The position numbers were made by a program, and so were the translations under genes. The notes under the pieces are model-generated. The model was given only the letters and a program-made list of their open reading frames with translations. It ran no database searches and was not told where the DNA came from. Source: Clostridia bacterium (lineage in GTDB: Bacteria > Bacillota > Clostridia > Christensenellales > Aristaeellaceae). From it: a stretch of DNA of 64,000 bases. This document shows, piece after piece, positions 50,191-58,709 of the stretch (positions within the stretch are counted from its first letter, which is position 1; the number at the start of each line of letters is the position of its first letter). The stretch covers positions 62,001 to 126,000 of the forward strand of contig JAFWEL010000130.1 of NCBI GenBank assembly GCA_017512905.1, read 5' to 3'.

Positions 50191-52818
50191 TCAACTGTTC
50201 TGGAGCGCGGCCTGCGCGGCGGCGAGGCGGGCGATCGGCACGCGGAACGGCGAGCAGGACACGTAGTCCAGGCCGATCTTGTGGCAGAACTCGATGCTCG
50301 ACGGATCACCGCCGTGCTCGCCGCAGATGCCCAGATGGATATCGGGGCGGGTCTTGCGGCCCTGCTCGGCAGCCATCTGCACCAGCGCACCGACTCCGGT
50401 CTGGTCCAGCTTGGCGAAGGGATCGAATTCGTAGATTTTGTGCTCGTAGTACGCGCCCAGGAACTTGGCAGCGTCGTCACGGCTAAAGCCGAAGGTCATC
50501 TGAGTCAGGTCGTTCGTGCCGAAGGAGAAGAACTCGGCCTCCTTGGCGATATCGCCAGCGGTCACAGCCGCGCGTGGAATCTCGATCATGGTGCCCACGT
50601 GGTACTTCATGTCCACGCCAGCTTCCTTGATCAGACGGTCGGCGGTGGCGACGACCACGTCCTTGACGAACTTCAGCTCCTTCACCTCGCCCACCAGCGG
50701 AATCATGATCTCGGGCACGATCTTGTACTCGGGATGCTTGCGGTTCACGTTGATGGCGGCGGAGATGACGGCCTCGGTCTGCATCTCGGCGATCTCGGGA
50801 TAGGTGACAGCCAGGCGGCAGCCGCGATGGCCCATCATCGGGTTGAACTCATGCAAACCGGCGATGGTCTGCTTGAGGTCTTCCACTTCAAGGTTCATCT
50901 CTTTAGCCAGCTCGACGATGTCCTCTTCCTTGGTGGGCACGAACTCGTGCAGCGGCGGATCCAGGTAACGCACGGTCATCGGACGGCCCTGCAGGACCTC
51001 GTACATGGCCTCAAAGTCGCCCTGCTGATAGGGCTTGACCTTGGCCAGCGCCTTCTTGCGGCTCTCGACATCCTTGGCCACGATCATCTCGCGCATGGCC
51101 TTGATGCGGTCTCCCTCGAAGAACATATGCTCGGTGCGGCACAGGCCAATGCCCTCGGCGCCGAACTTCACAGCCTGCATGGCATCCCGGGGATTGTCGG
51201 CGTTGGTGCGCACGCGCAGCTTGCGAACCGCGTCCGCCCAGGCCATAAACCGACCGAAGTCGCCGGAGATGGAGGCCTCGGCGGTGGGAATGGCCTCGCC
51301 GTAGATCTTGCCGGTGGAGCCGTCCACGCTGATCCAGTCGCCTTCGTTGAAGGTGCGGCCGCCCAGTTCAAAGCTCTTGTCGTGCATCTTGATCTCGGAG
51401 CAGCCGGAGACGCAGCAGGTGCCCATGCCGCGGGCCACGACCGCCGCGTGGGAGGTCATGCCGCCACGCACGGTCAGGATGCCCTGGGAGGCCACCATGC
51501 CCTCGATGTCCTCGGGGCTGGTCTCCAGGCGCACCAGCACCACGCGATGGCCGTGCTCGGCCCAGCGCTTGGCGTCCTCGGCGGAGAACACGATCTGTCC
51601 GCAGGCCGCGCCGGGAGAGGCCGCCAGGCCTTCACCGACCGGAGTCGCTTTTTTCAGTGCCTTGGCATCGAAGGTGGGATGCAGCAGGCTGTCGAGCTGC
51701 TTGGGCTCAACGCGCATCACGGCTTCCTTCTCGGTGATCATGCCCTCGTCCACCAGGTCCACCGCGATCTTCAGCGCGGCGGCGGCGGTGCGCTTGCCAT
51801 TGCGCGTCTGCAGCATATAGAGCTTGCCATTCTCGATGGTGTACTCCATGTCCTGCATATCCTTGTAATGGTTTTCCAGGTTGGTGGCGATCTTCTGGAA
51901 CTGCTCGTACACGGCGGGCATTTCCTCTTTCAGCTGCTCAATCTTGCTGGGGGTGCGGATGCCGGCCACGACGTCTTCGCCCTGGGCGTTGATCAGGTAC
52001 TCGCCGAACAGCTTCTTCTCGCCGGTGGCGGGGTTGCGGGTGAAGGCCACGCCGGTGCCGGACTGGTTGTTAAGGTTGCCGAACACCATGGGCATCACGT
52101 TGACGGCAGTGCCCCAGGAATAGGGGATGTCGTTCATGCGGCGATAAACGTTGGCGCGGGGGTTGTCCCAGGAACGGAACACAGCCTTCACGGCCTCCAT
52201 CATCTGGGAATAGGGATCGGAGGGGAAGTCCTCGCCCTTCTGCTCCTTGTAATAGGCCTTGAAGCGGGCGACGAGCTCCTTCATGTCGTCCACGTCCAGG
52301 TCGATGTCGTTGGTGACACCCTTCTTCTCCTTGACCTCATCGATGATGACCTCGAAGGTCTTTTTCGGGATCTCCATCACGACGTCAGAGAACATCTGGA
52401 TGAAGCGGCGATAGCTGTCATACACGAACCGCTCGAACTTGGGATCAGGGTTGCCTGCGATCAGGCCAGCGGCCACCTCGTCGTTGATGCCCAGGTTCAG
52501 GATGGTATCCATCATGCCGGGCATGGAGGCGCGGGCGCCTGAGCGCACGGAAACCAGCAGCGGGTTTTTGGCGTCGCCGAACTTTTTCTCGTTGATCGCC
52601 TCGATCTTGGCCAGGGCCTCGTCGATCTGCTTCTGAATGTCAGCGCCGATGGTTTTGCCGTCCTCATAGTAGCGGGTGCAGGCTTCGGTGGTGATTGTGA
52701 AGCCCTGGGGCACAGGCATGCCCAGAGAGGTCATCTCCGCCAGATTTGCGCCCTTACCACCCAGCAGGTTCCTCATGGTCGCGTTACCTTCGCTGAAAAG
52801 GTAAACATACTTCTGCAT
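50191..52818 (-). CDS. ppdK: Pyruvate phosphate dikinase
   Basis: The 875-residue cytoplasmic enzyme interconverts pyruvate, ATP and phosphate with PEP, AMP and diphosphate. The N-terminal ATP-grasp domain begins with GGKGANLAEM, the catalytic His lies in the GGMTSHAAVVARGMG swivel domain, and the C-terminal PEP barrel shows GLCRTEHMFF and LGICGEHGGDP with the catalytic Cys. Length is typical. In anaerobes with pgk and gpmI it often replaces pyruvate kinase to save energy as diphosphate. GGGAGG precedes the ATG. It is a single gene with its own promoter. Confidence 0.97.
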   Translation of the reverse strand: MQKYVYLFSEGNATMRNLLGGKGANLAEMTSLGMPVPQGFTITTEACTRYYEDGKTIGADIQKQIDEALAKIEAINEKKFGDAKNPLLVSVRSGARASMPGMMDTILNLGINDEVAAGLIAGNPDPKFERFVYDSYRRFIQMFSDVVMEIPKKTFEVIIDEVKEKKGVTNDIDLDVDDMKELVARFKAYYKEQKGEDFPSDPYSQMMEAVKAVFRSWDNPRANVYRRMNDIPYSWGTAVNVMPMVFGNLNNQSGTGVAFTRNPATGEKKLFGEYLINAQGEDVVAGIRTPSKIEQLKEEMPAVYEQFQKIATNLENHYKDMQDMEYTIENGKLYMLQTRNGKRTAAAALKIAVDLVDEGMITEKEAVMRVEPKQLDSLLHPTFDAKALKKATPVGEGLAASPGAACGQIVFSAEDAKRWAEHGHRVVLVRLETSPEDIEGMVASQGILTVRGGMTSHAAVVARGMGTCCVSGCSEIKMHDKSFELGGRTFNEGDWISVDGSTGKIYGEAIPTAEASISGDFGRFMAWADAVRKLRVRTNADNPRDAMQAVKFGAEGIGLCRTEHMFFEGDRIKAMREMIVAKDVESRKKALAKVKPYQQGDFEAMYEVLQGRPMTVRYLDPPLHEFVPTKEEDIVELAKEMNLEVEDLKQTIAGLHEFNPMMGHRGCRLAVTYPEIAEMQTEAVISAAINVNRKHPEYKIVPEIMIPLVGEVKELKFVKDVVVATADRLIKEAGVDMKYHVGTMIEIPRAAVTAGDIAKEAEFFSFGTNDLTQMTFGFSRDDAAKFLGAYYEHKIYEFDPFAKLDQTGVGALVQMAAEQGRKTRPDIHLGICGEHGGDPSSIEFCHKIGLDYVSCSPFRVPIARLAAAQAALQNS

Positions 52819-52876
52819 GGTTGCTCATCCTCCCGATAAATATTATAACGCCAATGTTAACCCTTAGCTTCATTTC

Positions 52877-52905
52877 ATTATATACGATTTACCCATTTTT
52901 GACAA
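52877..52905 (-). promoter_or_regulatory. Sigma-A promoter of ppdK
   Basis: On the minus strand TTGTCA (52905-52900), 17 bases, TATAAT (52882-52877). Confidence 0.75.
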
Positions 52906-52976
52906 GGGGGCTTTCAGTAAATATTTACCTGTTTTGTTGTTCTGATCCCGAACGGCACCGACCGGCGCCTACCGTA

Positions 52977-53005
52977 TTGACAGGCCGTCACGGTTTTGAT
53001 ACAAT
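52977..53005 (+). promoter_or_regulatory. Sigma-A promoter of the secreted flavoprotein gene
   Basis: TTGACA (52977-52982), 17 bases, TACAAT (53000-53005), 33 bases before the start codon. It diverges from the ppdK promoter. Confidence 0.8.
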
Positions 53006-53038
53006 AGTGTCACAATATTAAAGTGGGAGGAAAAACAT

Positions 53039-54898
53039 ATGAAGAAGCTATTGTCACTCATCCTCATCCTCACCCTCGCCCTGGGTTGCCTTGGCGCGCT
53101 GGCCGAAGGCGCTGCCGACGGCACCTACACCGCCAGCGCGGAGGGCAAGGACGGCCCCGTGGTGGTGGAGACCACCTTTGAGGGCGGCAAGATCGTCAAG
53201 GTCGAGGTCACCGAGCAGAACGAGACCCCCGAGATCGCCGGCCTGCCCCTGGAGCAGATTCCCCCGGCCATCGTCGAAGCCAACGCCTGGAACGTGGATT
53301 CCATCACCGGCGCGACCGTCACCTCTGACGCCATCAAGGCTGCCGTCAAGGACGCCATCATCCAGGCCGGCGGCGATCCTGCGGACTACGAAGTGGGCGC
53401 TGAGCCCGAGGCCGAGGCGACCGTGGTGAACATGGAAGCCGACGTCGTCGTGGTCGGCGCGGGCGCGGCGGGCGTCACCGCGGCGCTGGCAGCCCAGCAG
53501 AACGGCGCGAAGACCATCCTGCTGGAGAAGGCGGCTTCCGTGGGCGGCGTGTCTATCATCGCCGGCGGTCCCATGGGCATCGACTCGAAGGACCAGCAGG
53601 AAGCGGGCGTGGCCGGCACCTTCACCATCCAGCAGGTCTGGCGCGACTGGATGGACTATAACTGCTGGCTGTGCGACGGCACCCTGTTCTACAACCTGTT
53701 CAAGGACTCCGGCGCCACCGTGGACTGGCTGGAGGAGAACGGCATGGAGTTCAACTTCATGGGCAACGAGCAGGCCGCCCACGCCGAGGGCTACCCCACC
53801 TATCACATCTACGCCGACCAGGAGAACAAGTACGGCTACTACCAGACCCTGGTAGAGAAGTTCACCGAGGCGGGCGGCGAGCTGTACCTGCAGACCGCGG
53901 GCTATGAGCTGAAGGCCGAGAACGACACCATCACCGGCATCAAGGCCCGCCAGGCTGACGGCACCGTGCTGGACATTGCCTGCAAGGCGGTCTGCTTGTG
54001 CACCGGTGGTTTTGCCGCCAACGAGGAGGCCGTGACCAACGAGGTCGGCTTCCATCTGGAGGAGTTCTCCACCGGCACCCAGACCGGCGACGGCGCGGCC
54101 ATGAGCCAGGCCATCGGCGCGGGCAAGGGCAAGACCATCCAGCAGCTGCACGGCATCACCTCCTTCTCCGGCATCCGCACCGGCAGCGGCGAGGACAAGA
54201 TCGCCATGGCCATGTACATCCCCAACTGCATCTGGGTGTCCGTGCGCGGCAGCCGCTTCTGCCCCGAGGACCTGAATTACGACACGGCCCTGGCTTCCAA
54301 CTCCACCTTCGCCCAGGGCGAATACTTCTACGCCATCATCTCCCGTGAGATGGCCGAGAACCTGGAGAAGGAGGGCGCTGCCTTCTACGGCATCGACACC
54401 ACCGTCAACTACGAGCCCACCATCCCGCTGTTCACCCTGGACAACACCGCCTGGCAGGGCTTCATCGACGCCCTGGAGGACGGCTGCGAGAAGGGCATCG
54501 TGTTCAAGGGCGACACCGCCGAGGCGCTGGCCGAGAGCATGGGCGTGGACGCTGCGAACCTGAAGGCTACCATCGAGCAGTACAATGCCGACTGCGAAGC
54601 CGGCGTGGACCAGATCCTTGGCAAGGACGCCAAGTACCTCACCTCCCTGGGCGAGGGCGGTTATTACGCCGTGAAGGCCCGCCCGATGAGCCTGGGCGCC
54701 ATCGGCGGCGTGCTGGTCAACAGCAACCTCCAGGTCATCAAGGCTGACGGCACTGTCATCAACGGCCTCTACGCTGCTGGTGCGGATGTGGCTGAGTTCT
54801 ACAACAACAGCTACCCGCTGATCGAGGGCGTCACCCTCGGCGCGGCGTTCAATGGCGGCCGCATCATCGGCACCGCCAGCGCGGAATACGCGAAATAA
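53039..54898 (+). CDS. Secreted fumarate-reductase-like flavoprotein with covalent-FMN domain
   Basis: In this 619-residue protein, the signal peptide (1-22) is cut near ALA-EGA. An FMN-binding domain (25-115) carries the attachment motif DSITGATVTS, where ApbE would link FMN to the Thr. An FAD-binding domain follows with VVVVGAGAAGVTAALAA (about 137-153), then a capping region and the C-terminal ARPMSLGAIGGVLVN and SYPLIEGVTLGAAFNGGRIIG blocks. This is the layout of extracellular reductases of the FrdA/UrdA type that pass electrons to outside acceptors such as fumarate-like acids or urocanate. The acceptor is unknown. No apbE gene is in the window. A single gene with strong promoter and terminator, it is likely highly expressed. 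Confidence 0.9.
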   Translation: MKKLLSLILILTLALGCLGALAEGAADGTYTASAEGKDGPVVVETTFEGGKIVKVEVTEQNETPEIAGLPLEQIPPAIVEANAWNVDSITGATVTSDAIKAAVKDAIIQAGGDPADYEVGAEPEAEATVVNMEADVVVVGAGAAGVTAALAAQQNGAKTILLEKAASVGGVSIIAGGPMGIDSKDQQEAGVAGTFTIQQVWRDWMDYNCWLCDGTLFYNLFKDSGATVDWLEENGMEFNFMGNEQAAHAEGYPTYHIYADQENKYGYYQTLVEKFTEAGGELYLQTAGYELKAENDTITGIKARQADGTVLDIACKAVCLCTGGFAANEEAVTNEVGFHLEEFSTGTQTGDGAAMSQAIGAGKGKTIQQLHGITSFSGIRTGSGEDKIAMAMYIPNCIWVSVRGSRFCPEDLNYDTALASNSTFAQGEYFYAIISREMAENLEKEGAAFYGIDTTVNYEPTIPLFTLDNTAWQGFIDALEDGCEKGIVFKGDTAEALAESMGVDAANLKATIEQYNADCEAGVDQILGKDAKYLTSLGEGGYYAVKARPMSLGAIGGVLVNSNLQVIKADGTVINGLYAAGADVAEFYNNSYPLIEGVTLGAAFNGGRIIGTASAEYAK

Positions 54899-54917
54899 GC
54901 CGCCTCCCCTCCAACCC

Positions 54918-54945
54918 GGAGCCGCCCTCAGTGCGGCTCCTTTTT
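54918..54945 (+). terminator. Rho-independent terminator after the flavoprotein gene
   Basis: An 8-bp GC-rich stem, GGAGCCGC with GCGGCTCC, has a 7-base loop and is followed by T5. Confidence 0.9.
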
Positions 54946-54968
54946 CATGTCGGCGGCCTTTTTTCCCA

Positions 54969-54997
54969 TTGACGAAACGGCAAAAATGAGGCATAAT
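54969..54997 (+). promoter_or_regulatory. Promoter of the DUF512-der-plsY block
   Basis: TTGACG (54969-54974), 17 bases, CATAAT (54992-54997), 32 bases before the DUF512 start. Confidence 0.7.
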
Positions 54998-55029
54998 ATA
55001 TTTGGATAAGTTTGTAAAGGAAGGAAGCC

Positions 55030-56352
55030 ATGTCCCACCTCATCATATCGGTCGACCCCCGCAGCCCCGCAGACCGCGCGGGCATCCGGGCGGGCGACCG
55101 GCTGGCGCGCATCGACGGCGCGCCCGTCATCGACTTCATCGACTACCAGGCGCTCACTGCCAACCGCCGTCTGACGGTGCAGGTGCTTCGGGATGGAAAG
55201 GCCCTGGACTATGCCATCCGCAAGGATGAATACGCCCCGCTGGGTCTGAACTTCCAGACCCCGATGATGTCCGGCACCCGGCTGTGCTGCAACAAGTGCC
55301 TTTTCTGCTTCGTAGACCAGCTGCCCGGAAACGCCAGGGAAACCATGCGGGTCAAGGATGACGACTGGCGCATGAGCCTGATGATGGGCAACTATGTGAC
55401 CCTCACCAACGTCTCGGACCGGGAGCTTGACCGCATCATCGAAAGGCACTGCTCCCCGCTGTACATCTCCGTGCACGCCACCGACCCGGACCTGCGCGCC
55501 CGCCTCATCGGTACGCCCCGGGCCCGGCGATTGATGGACCAGCTGAGAAGGCTATCAGACGGCGGCGTCTCGTTCCACTGCCAATGTGTGCTGTGCCCCG
55601 GCCTCAACGACGGGGCGGCGCTGGACAGGACCATACGGGAGCTCTCCGAGATCCCCGGGGCGCTGTCGCTGGCTCTGGTGCCCGTGGGCTTGACCGGCCA
55701 CCGGGAAGGACTGAGCGAACTGCGCGTCTACACCCGTGACGAGGCCAGGGCCGTCATCGAGCTCTCTGAGAAATGGCAGGAAAGCCTGCTTCAGACGCGG
55801 GATACCCGCTTTGTATTCCCCTCGGACGAGTTCTACCTCCAGGCCGACTGGTCCATCCCCCCGGACGAGGCCTACGAGGGCTATGACCAGATCGACGACG
55901 GCGTGGGCCTGCTGCGGCTGCTGGAGACCGAATACCGCGAGGCCTGGGAGGCGCTGCCGGAGGACCAGCGCCGCGCCACCCCGAACGGCACGTCCCTGGC
56001 CATTGCCTGCGGCAAGTCCGCCGCGGCGTTCATTCGCCAGATGCTCTCGGACTATCCCGTCTCTGGGGCAGACATCGCTGTATACCCGATAGAAAACACC
56101 TGGTTCGGCCCCACCGTCACCGTGTCCGGCCTGATCACCGGCAAGGACCTGACCGGGCAAATGGCAAGTGTTCCCTGCGACGCCATCATGATCACCGAGG
56201 TCATGCTCCGGGACGGCAACCTGTTCCTGGACGACATGACCCTCGACGTGGCCATGCGCCGCCTCGGCAAGCCCGTCGTGCCCGTAGGACGGCGGGGAGA
56301 GGATCTGCTTCAGACGATACTTGCGTTAACGGGAAATGAAATAGTAAATTGA
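55030..56352 (+). CDS. DUF512 protein (PDZ + radical SAM-like)
   Basis: The 440-residue protein has an N-terminal PDZ-like domain (1-65, ADRAGIRAGDRL), a Cys cluster CCNKCLFCFVDQLP with a radical SAM spacing (Cys86, Cys90, Cys93), and the DUF512 domain (about 220-430). The function is not known. Conserved placement before der and plsY in Firmicutes suggests a housekeeping role. The last codons and the TGA stop fall at the left end of the inverted-repeat element at 56346, so the C-terminus appears to be shaped by that insertion. Confidence 0.88.
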   Translation: MSHLIISVDPRSPADRAGIRAGDRLARIDGAPVIDFIDYQALTANRRLTVQVLRDGKALDYAIRKDEYAPLGLNFQTPMMSGTRLCCNKCLFCFVDQLPGNARETMRVKDDDWRMSLMMGNYVTLTNVSDRELDRIIERHCSPLYISVHATDPDLRARLIGTPRARRLMDQLRRLSDGGVSFHCQCVLCPGLNDGAALDRTIRELSEIPGALSLALVPVGLTGHREGLSELRVYTRDEARAVIELSEKWQESLLQTRDTRFVFPSDEFYLQADWSIPPDEAYEGYDQIDDGVGLLRLLETEYREAWEALPEDQRRATPNGTSLAIACGKSAAAFIRQMLSDYPVSGADIAVYPIENTWFGPTVTVSGLITGKDLTGQMASVPCDAIMITEVMLRDGNLFLDDMTLDVAMRRLGKPVVPVGRRGEDLLQTILALTGNEIVN

Positions 56353-56513
56353 GAATTGAAAATGGAGAATTGAGAATTAAATAGCTGACAGGCGAAAGCT
56401 TGAGTGCGTTTTGTGGCGAAAGCCTCCAGGCCGCCGCTACAACAATTTCAAATAAACAAATCCGCAAGGATTTGCGCCGCCATTCTCAATTCTCAACTCT
56501 CAATTCTCAATTA
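56346..56513. mobile_element. MITE-like element with long terminal inverted repeats
   Basis: About 168 bases long. The left arm (56346-56378) is made of GAGAATTG-type units and the right arm (56481-56513) is its inverted copy with few mismatches. The GC-richer centre contains GGCGAAAGC twice and a small hairpin AAATCC-GCAA-GGATTT. No gene is inside. It fills the 199-base gap between the DUF512 gene and der and contributes the DUF512 stop codon. No clear target-site duplication could be read. Confidence 0.7.
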
Positions 56514-56551
56514 AACCGCCCCTTCTATAAAAGCCGTTAGGAGGAACCGAT

Positions 56552-57880
56552 ATGTCCAAGCCCCTCGTTGCCATCGTCGGCCGGCCGAACGTCGGCAAAT
56601 CCACCTTCTTCAACCAGATGGTGGGCAGGCGCATCGCCATCGTGGAGGACACCCCCGGCGTCACCCGCGACCGCGTCTACGCCGACTGCGAATGGCAGAA
56701 CTATAAATTCACGCTGATCGATACCGGCGGCATCGATCCCAATTCCGACGACCCGCTGCTGTCCCAGATGCGCCGGCAGGCGGAAATCGCCATCGAAACC
56801 TGCGACGTAATCCTGTTCTTCGTGGACGGCAAAACCGGCATGACCGCCGACGACGAGGACGTGGCCGACATGCTGCGCAAGAGCGGCAAGCCGGTCATGC
56901 TGGTGGTCAACAAGATCGACAACGTCAAGGCGATGGACAACATCTACGAGTTCTACAACCTGGGCATCGGCGACCCCATCGGCGTTTCAAGCGTGAACCT
57001 GTTGAACTTCGGCGACCTGCTGGAGGAGCTGTGCAAGCTCTTTCCCGACCCTGACGCCGAGGAGGAGGACATCGGCGCGATACAGATCGCCGTGGTGGGC
57101 AAGCCCAACGTGGGCAAATCCAGCCTGGTGAACCGCATACTGGGCGAGGACCGGGTGATGGTCTCCGACATCGCCGGCACCACCCGGGATGCCATCGACA
57201 CCCGCTTCACCGACGACGGCCAGGATTTCGTCATCATCGACACCGCCGGCATCCGCCGCAAGCGGGCCATCGAATACCAGTCTCTGGAGCGGTTTTCCAT
57301 CGTTCGCGCACTGGCGGCCATCGACCGCTGCGACGTGGCGCTGATGCTGATCGACGCCACCCAGGGCGTCACCGAGCAGGACAGCAAGATCGCCGGCTAT
57401 GTGGACGAGAAGGGCAAGGCCGCCATCATCGTCATCAACAAGTGGGACGCCGTGGAAAAGGACACCAAGACCATGGACAAGTTCATCAAGGAGGTCCGGG
57501 AGAACCTGAAGTTCATGGCCTACGCCCCCATACTGTTCATCTCGGCGCTGACCGGCCAGCGGGTGAACAAGGTGCTGGAGGCCGTGCGCGCCGCCCACGC
57601 CGAGGCCACGAAGCGAATCACCACCGGCCTGCTCAACGACATCCTCACCGACGCCCAGGCCGCGCTGCAGCCCCCCGCCACCTCCGGCCGACGGCTGAAG
57701 ATCTACTATGCCACCCAGCAGGGTGTACAGCCGCCCACGTTCGTGATGTTCGTCAACGACCAGACCCTGATGCACTTTTCCTACGAGCGGTACCTGGAAA
57801 AGCAGTTCCGCAAAGCCTTCGGCTTCGAGGGCACACCGCTGAAGTTCATCCTGCGGGAGCGCAAGAAGAAGGAAGAGTAA
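56552..57880 (+). CDS. der: Ribosome biogenesis GTPase Der (EngA)
   Basis: The 442-residue protein has two tandem GTPase domains: G1 motifs GRPNVGKSTFFNQ (near residue 10) and GKPNVGKSSLVNR (near 185), G3 DTGG and DTAG, G4 NKID and NKWD, then a C-terminal KH-like domain (about 350-440) with TTGLLNDILTDAQ. It acts in 50S subunit assembly. GGAGG precedes the ATG. It is followed by plsY 30 bases on, the usual neighbour. Confidence 0.97.
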   Translation: MSKPLVAIVGRPNVGKSTFFNQMVGRRIAIVEDTPGVTRDRVYADCEWQNYKFTLIDTGGIDPNSDDPLLSQMRRQAEIAIETCDVILFFVDGKTGMTADDEDVADMLRKSGKPVMLVVNKIDNVKAMDNIYEFYNLGIGDPIGVSSVNLLNFGDLLEELCKLFPDPDAEEEDIGAIQIAVVGKPNVGKSSLVNRILGEDRVMVSDIAGTTRDAIDTRFTDDGQDFVIIDTAGIRRKRAIEYQSLERFSIVRALAAIDRCDVALMLIDATQGVTEQDSKIAGYVDEKGKAAIIVINKWDAVEKDTKTMDKFIKEVRENLKFMAYAPILFISALTGQRVNKVLEAVRAAHAEATKRITTGLLNDILTDAQAALQPPATSGRRLKIYYATQQGVQPPTFVMFVNDQTLMHFSYERYLEKQFRKAFGFEGTPLKFILRERKKKEE

Positions 57881-57910
57881 TTATCACTACCTCATTGGAG
57901 GTGAAACGAC

Positions 57911-58561
57911 ATGGTATGGAAAATCATATTGGCCGGAGTTGTCGGCTACCTTCTGGGCTGCGTCCCATCCGGGGTGCTGATCTCAAAGATCTACGGCGTG
58001 CGGGACATCCGCAAGCACGGCAGCGGCAACAGCGGCACCACCAACGTGCTGCGCACCCTGGGCTGGCTGCCCAGTGTGCTGACGCTGGTGTGCGATTGCC
58101 TGAAGGGCTATGCGGCCTGCCTGATCGGAAAGCAGCTGGGCGGCGACGCGGCCATGCTGGTGGGCGGCCTTTGCGCCATACTGGGCCACGATTTCCCGGT
58201 GTTCATGGGCTTCAGGGGCGGCAAGGGCATCGCCACGTCCCTGGGCCTGATCATCGCCATCAACCCGTGGCTGGCGTTGGCGCTGCTGGCGGTACAGATC
58301 ATCGCTGTGGCCCTGACCCGCTATATGTCCGTGGCCTCGCTGATCACCACCGTGGCCTTCCCCATTCTGGTCTGCTTCACCGAGCGGAACCGGGATAACT
58401 TCCCACTGTTCCTTGGCACCGCCTGCGTGGCCTCCGCCCTCTCGCTGTTCGGCCATCGCGGCAATATCCAGCGACTGGTCCGTGGCGAGGAAAACCGGCT
58501 GGACTTCGCGAAGATCAGCCAGGTGTCCGAGAAGGTCATGGCGAAGATGAAGAAGAAATAG
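57911..58561 (+). CDS. plsY: Glycerol-3-phosphate acyltransferase PlsY
   Basis: The 216-residue membrane enzyme uses acyl-phosphate to acylate glycerol-3-phosphate, the first step of phospholipid synthesis. It has five membrane segments and the conserved loops GSGNSGTTNVLR and GHDFPVFMGFRGGKGIATSLG. GGAGG precedes the ATG. It is the last gene of the DUF512-der-plsY block. Confidence 0.95.
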   Translation: MVWKIILAGVVGYLLGCVPSGVLISKIYGVRDIRKHGSGNSGTTNVLRTLGWLPSVLTLVCDCLKGYAACLIGKQLGGDAAMLVGGLCAILGHDFPVFMGFRGGKGIATSLGLIIAINPWLALALLAVQIIAVALTRYMSVASLITTVAFPILVCFTERNRDNFPLFLGTACVASALSLFGHRGNIQRLVRGEENRLDFAKISQVSEKVMAKMKKK

Positions 58562-58709
58562 CGTGCGCCACGGCGATCCATCGACCGCCGTAGCGGCGGC
58601 AATCTGTCGCCACGGACCGGTTCCTCACATACCCTCGGCTGCGCCTGAACCGCCATATATCCTGTCGCAAATCATTAACCCCACATATACAGAAAGGAAG
58701 TCGAACCCC

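Noticed and set aside
50281..52542. Long plus-strand frame inside ppdK
   Set aside because: It is antisense to a clear pyruvate phosphate dikinase gene and shows no family features.
53054..54994. Long minus-strand frame opposite the flavoprotein gene
   Set aside because: Low-complexity Gly/Val/Ala/His translation, and the plus strand holds an intact secreted flavoprotein with promoter and terminator.
56353..56551. Small gene in the DUF512-der gap
   Set aside because: The gap is filled by the inverted-repeat element. No frame has a start with binding site.
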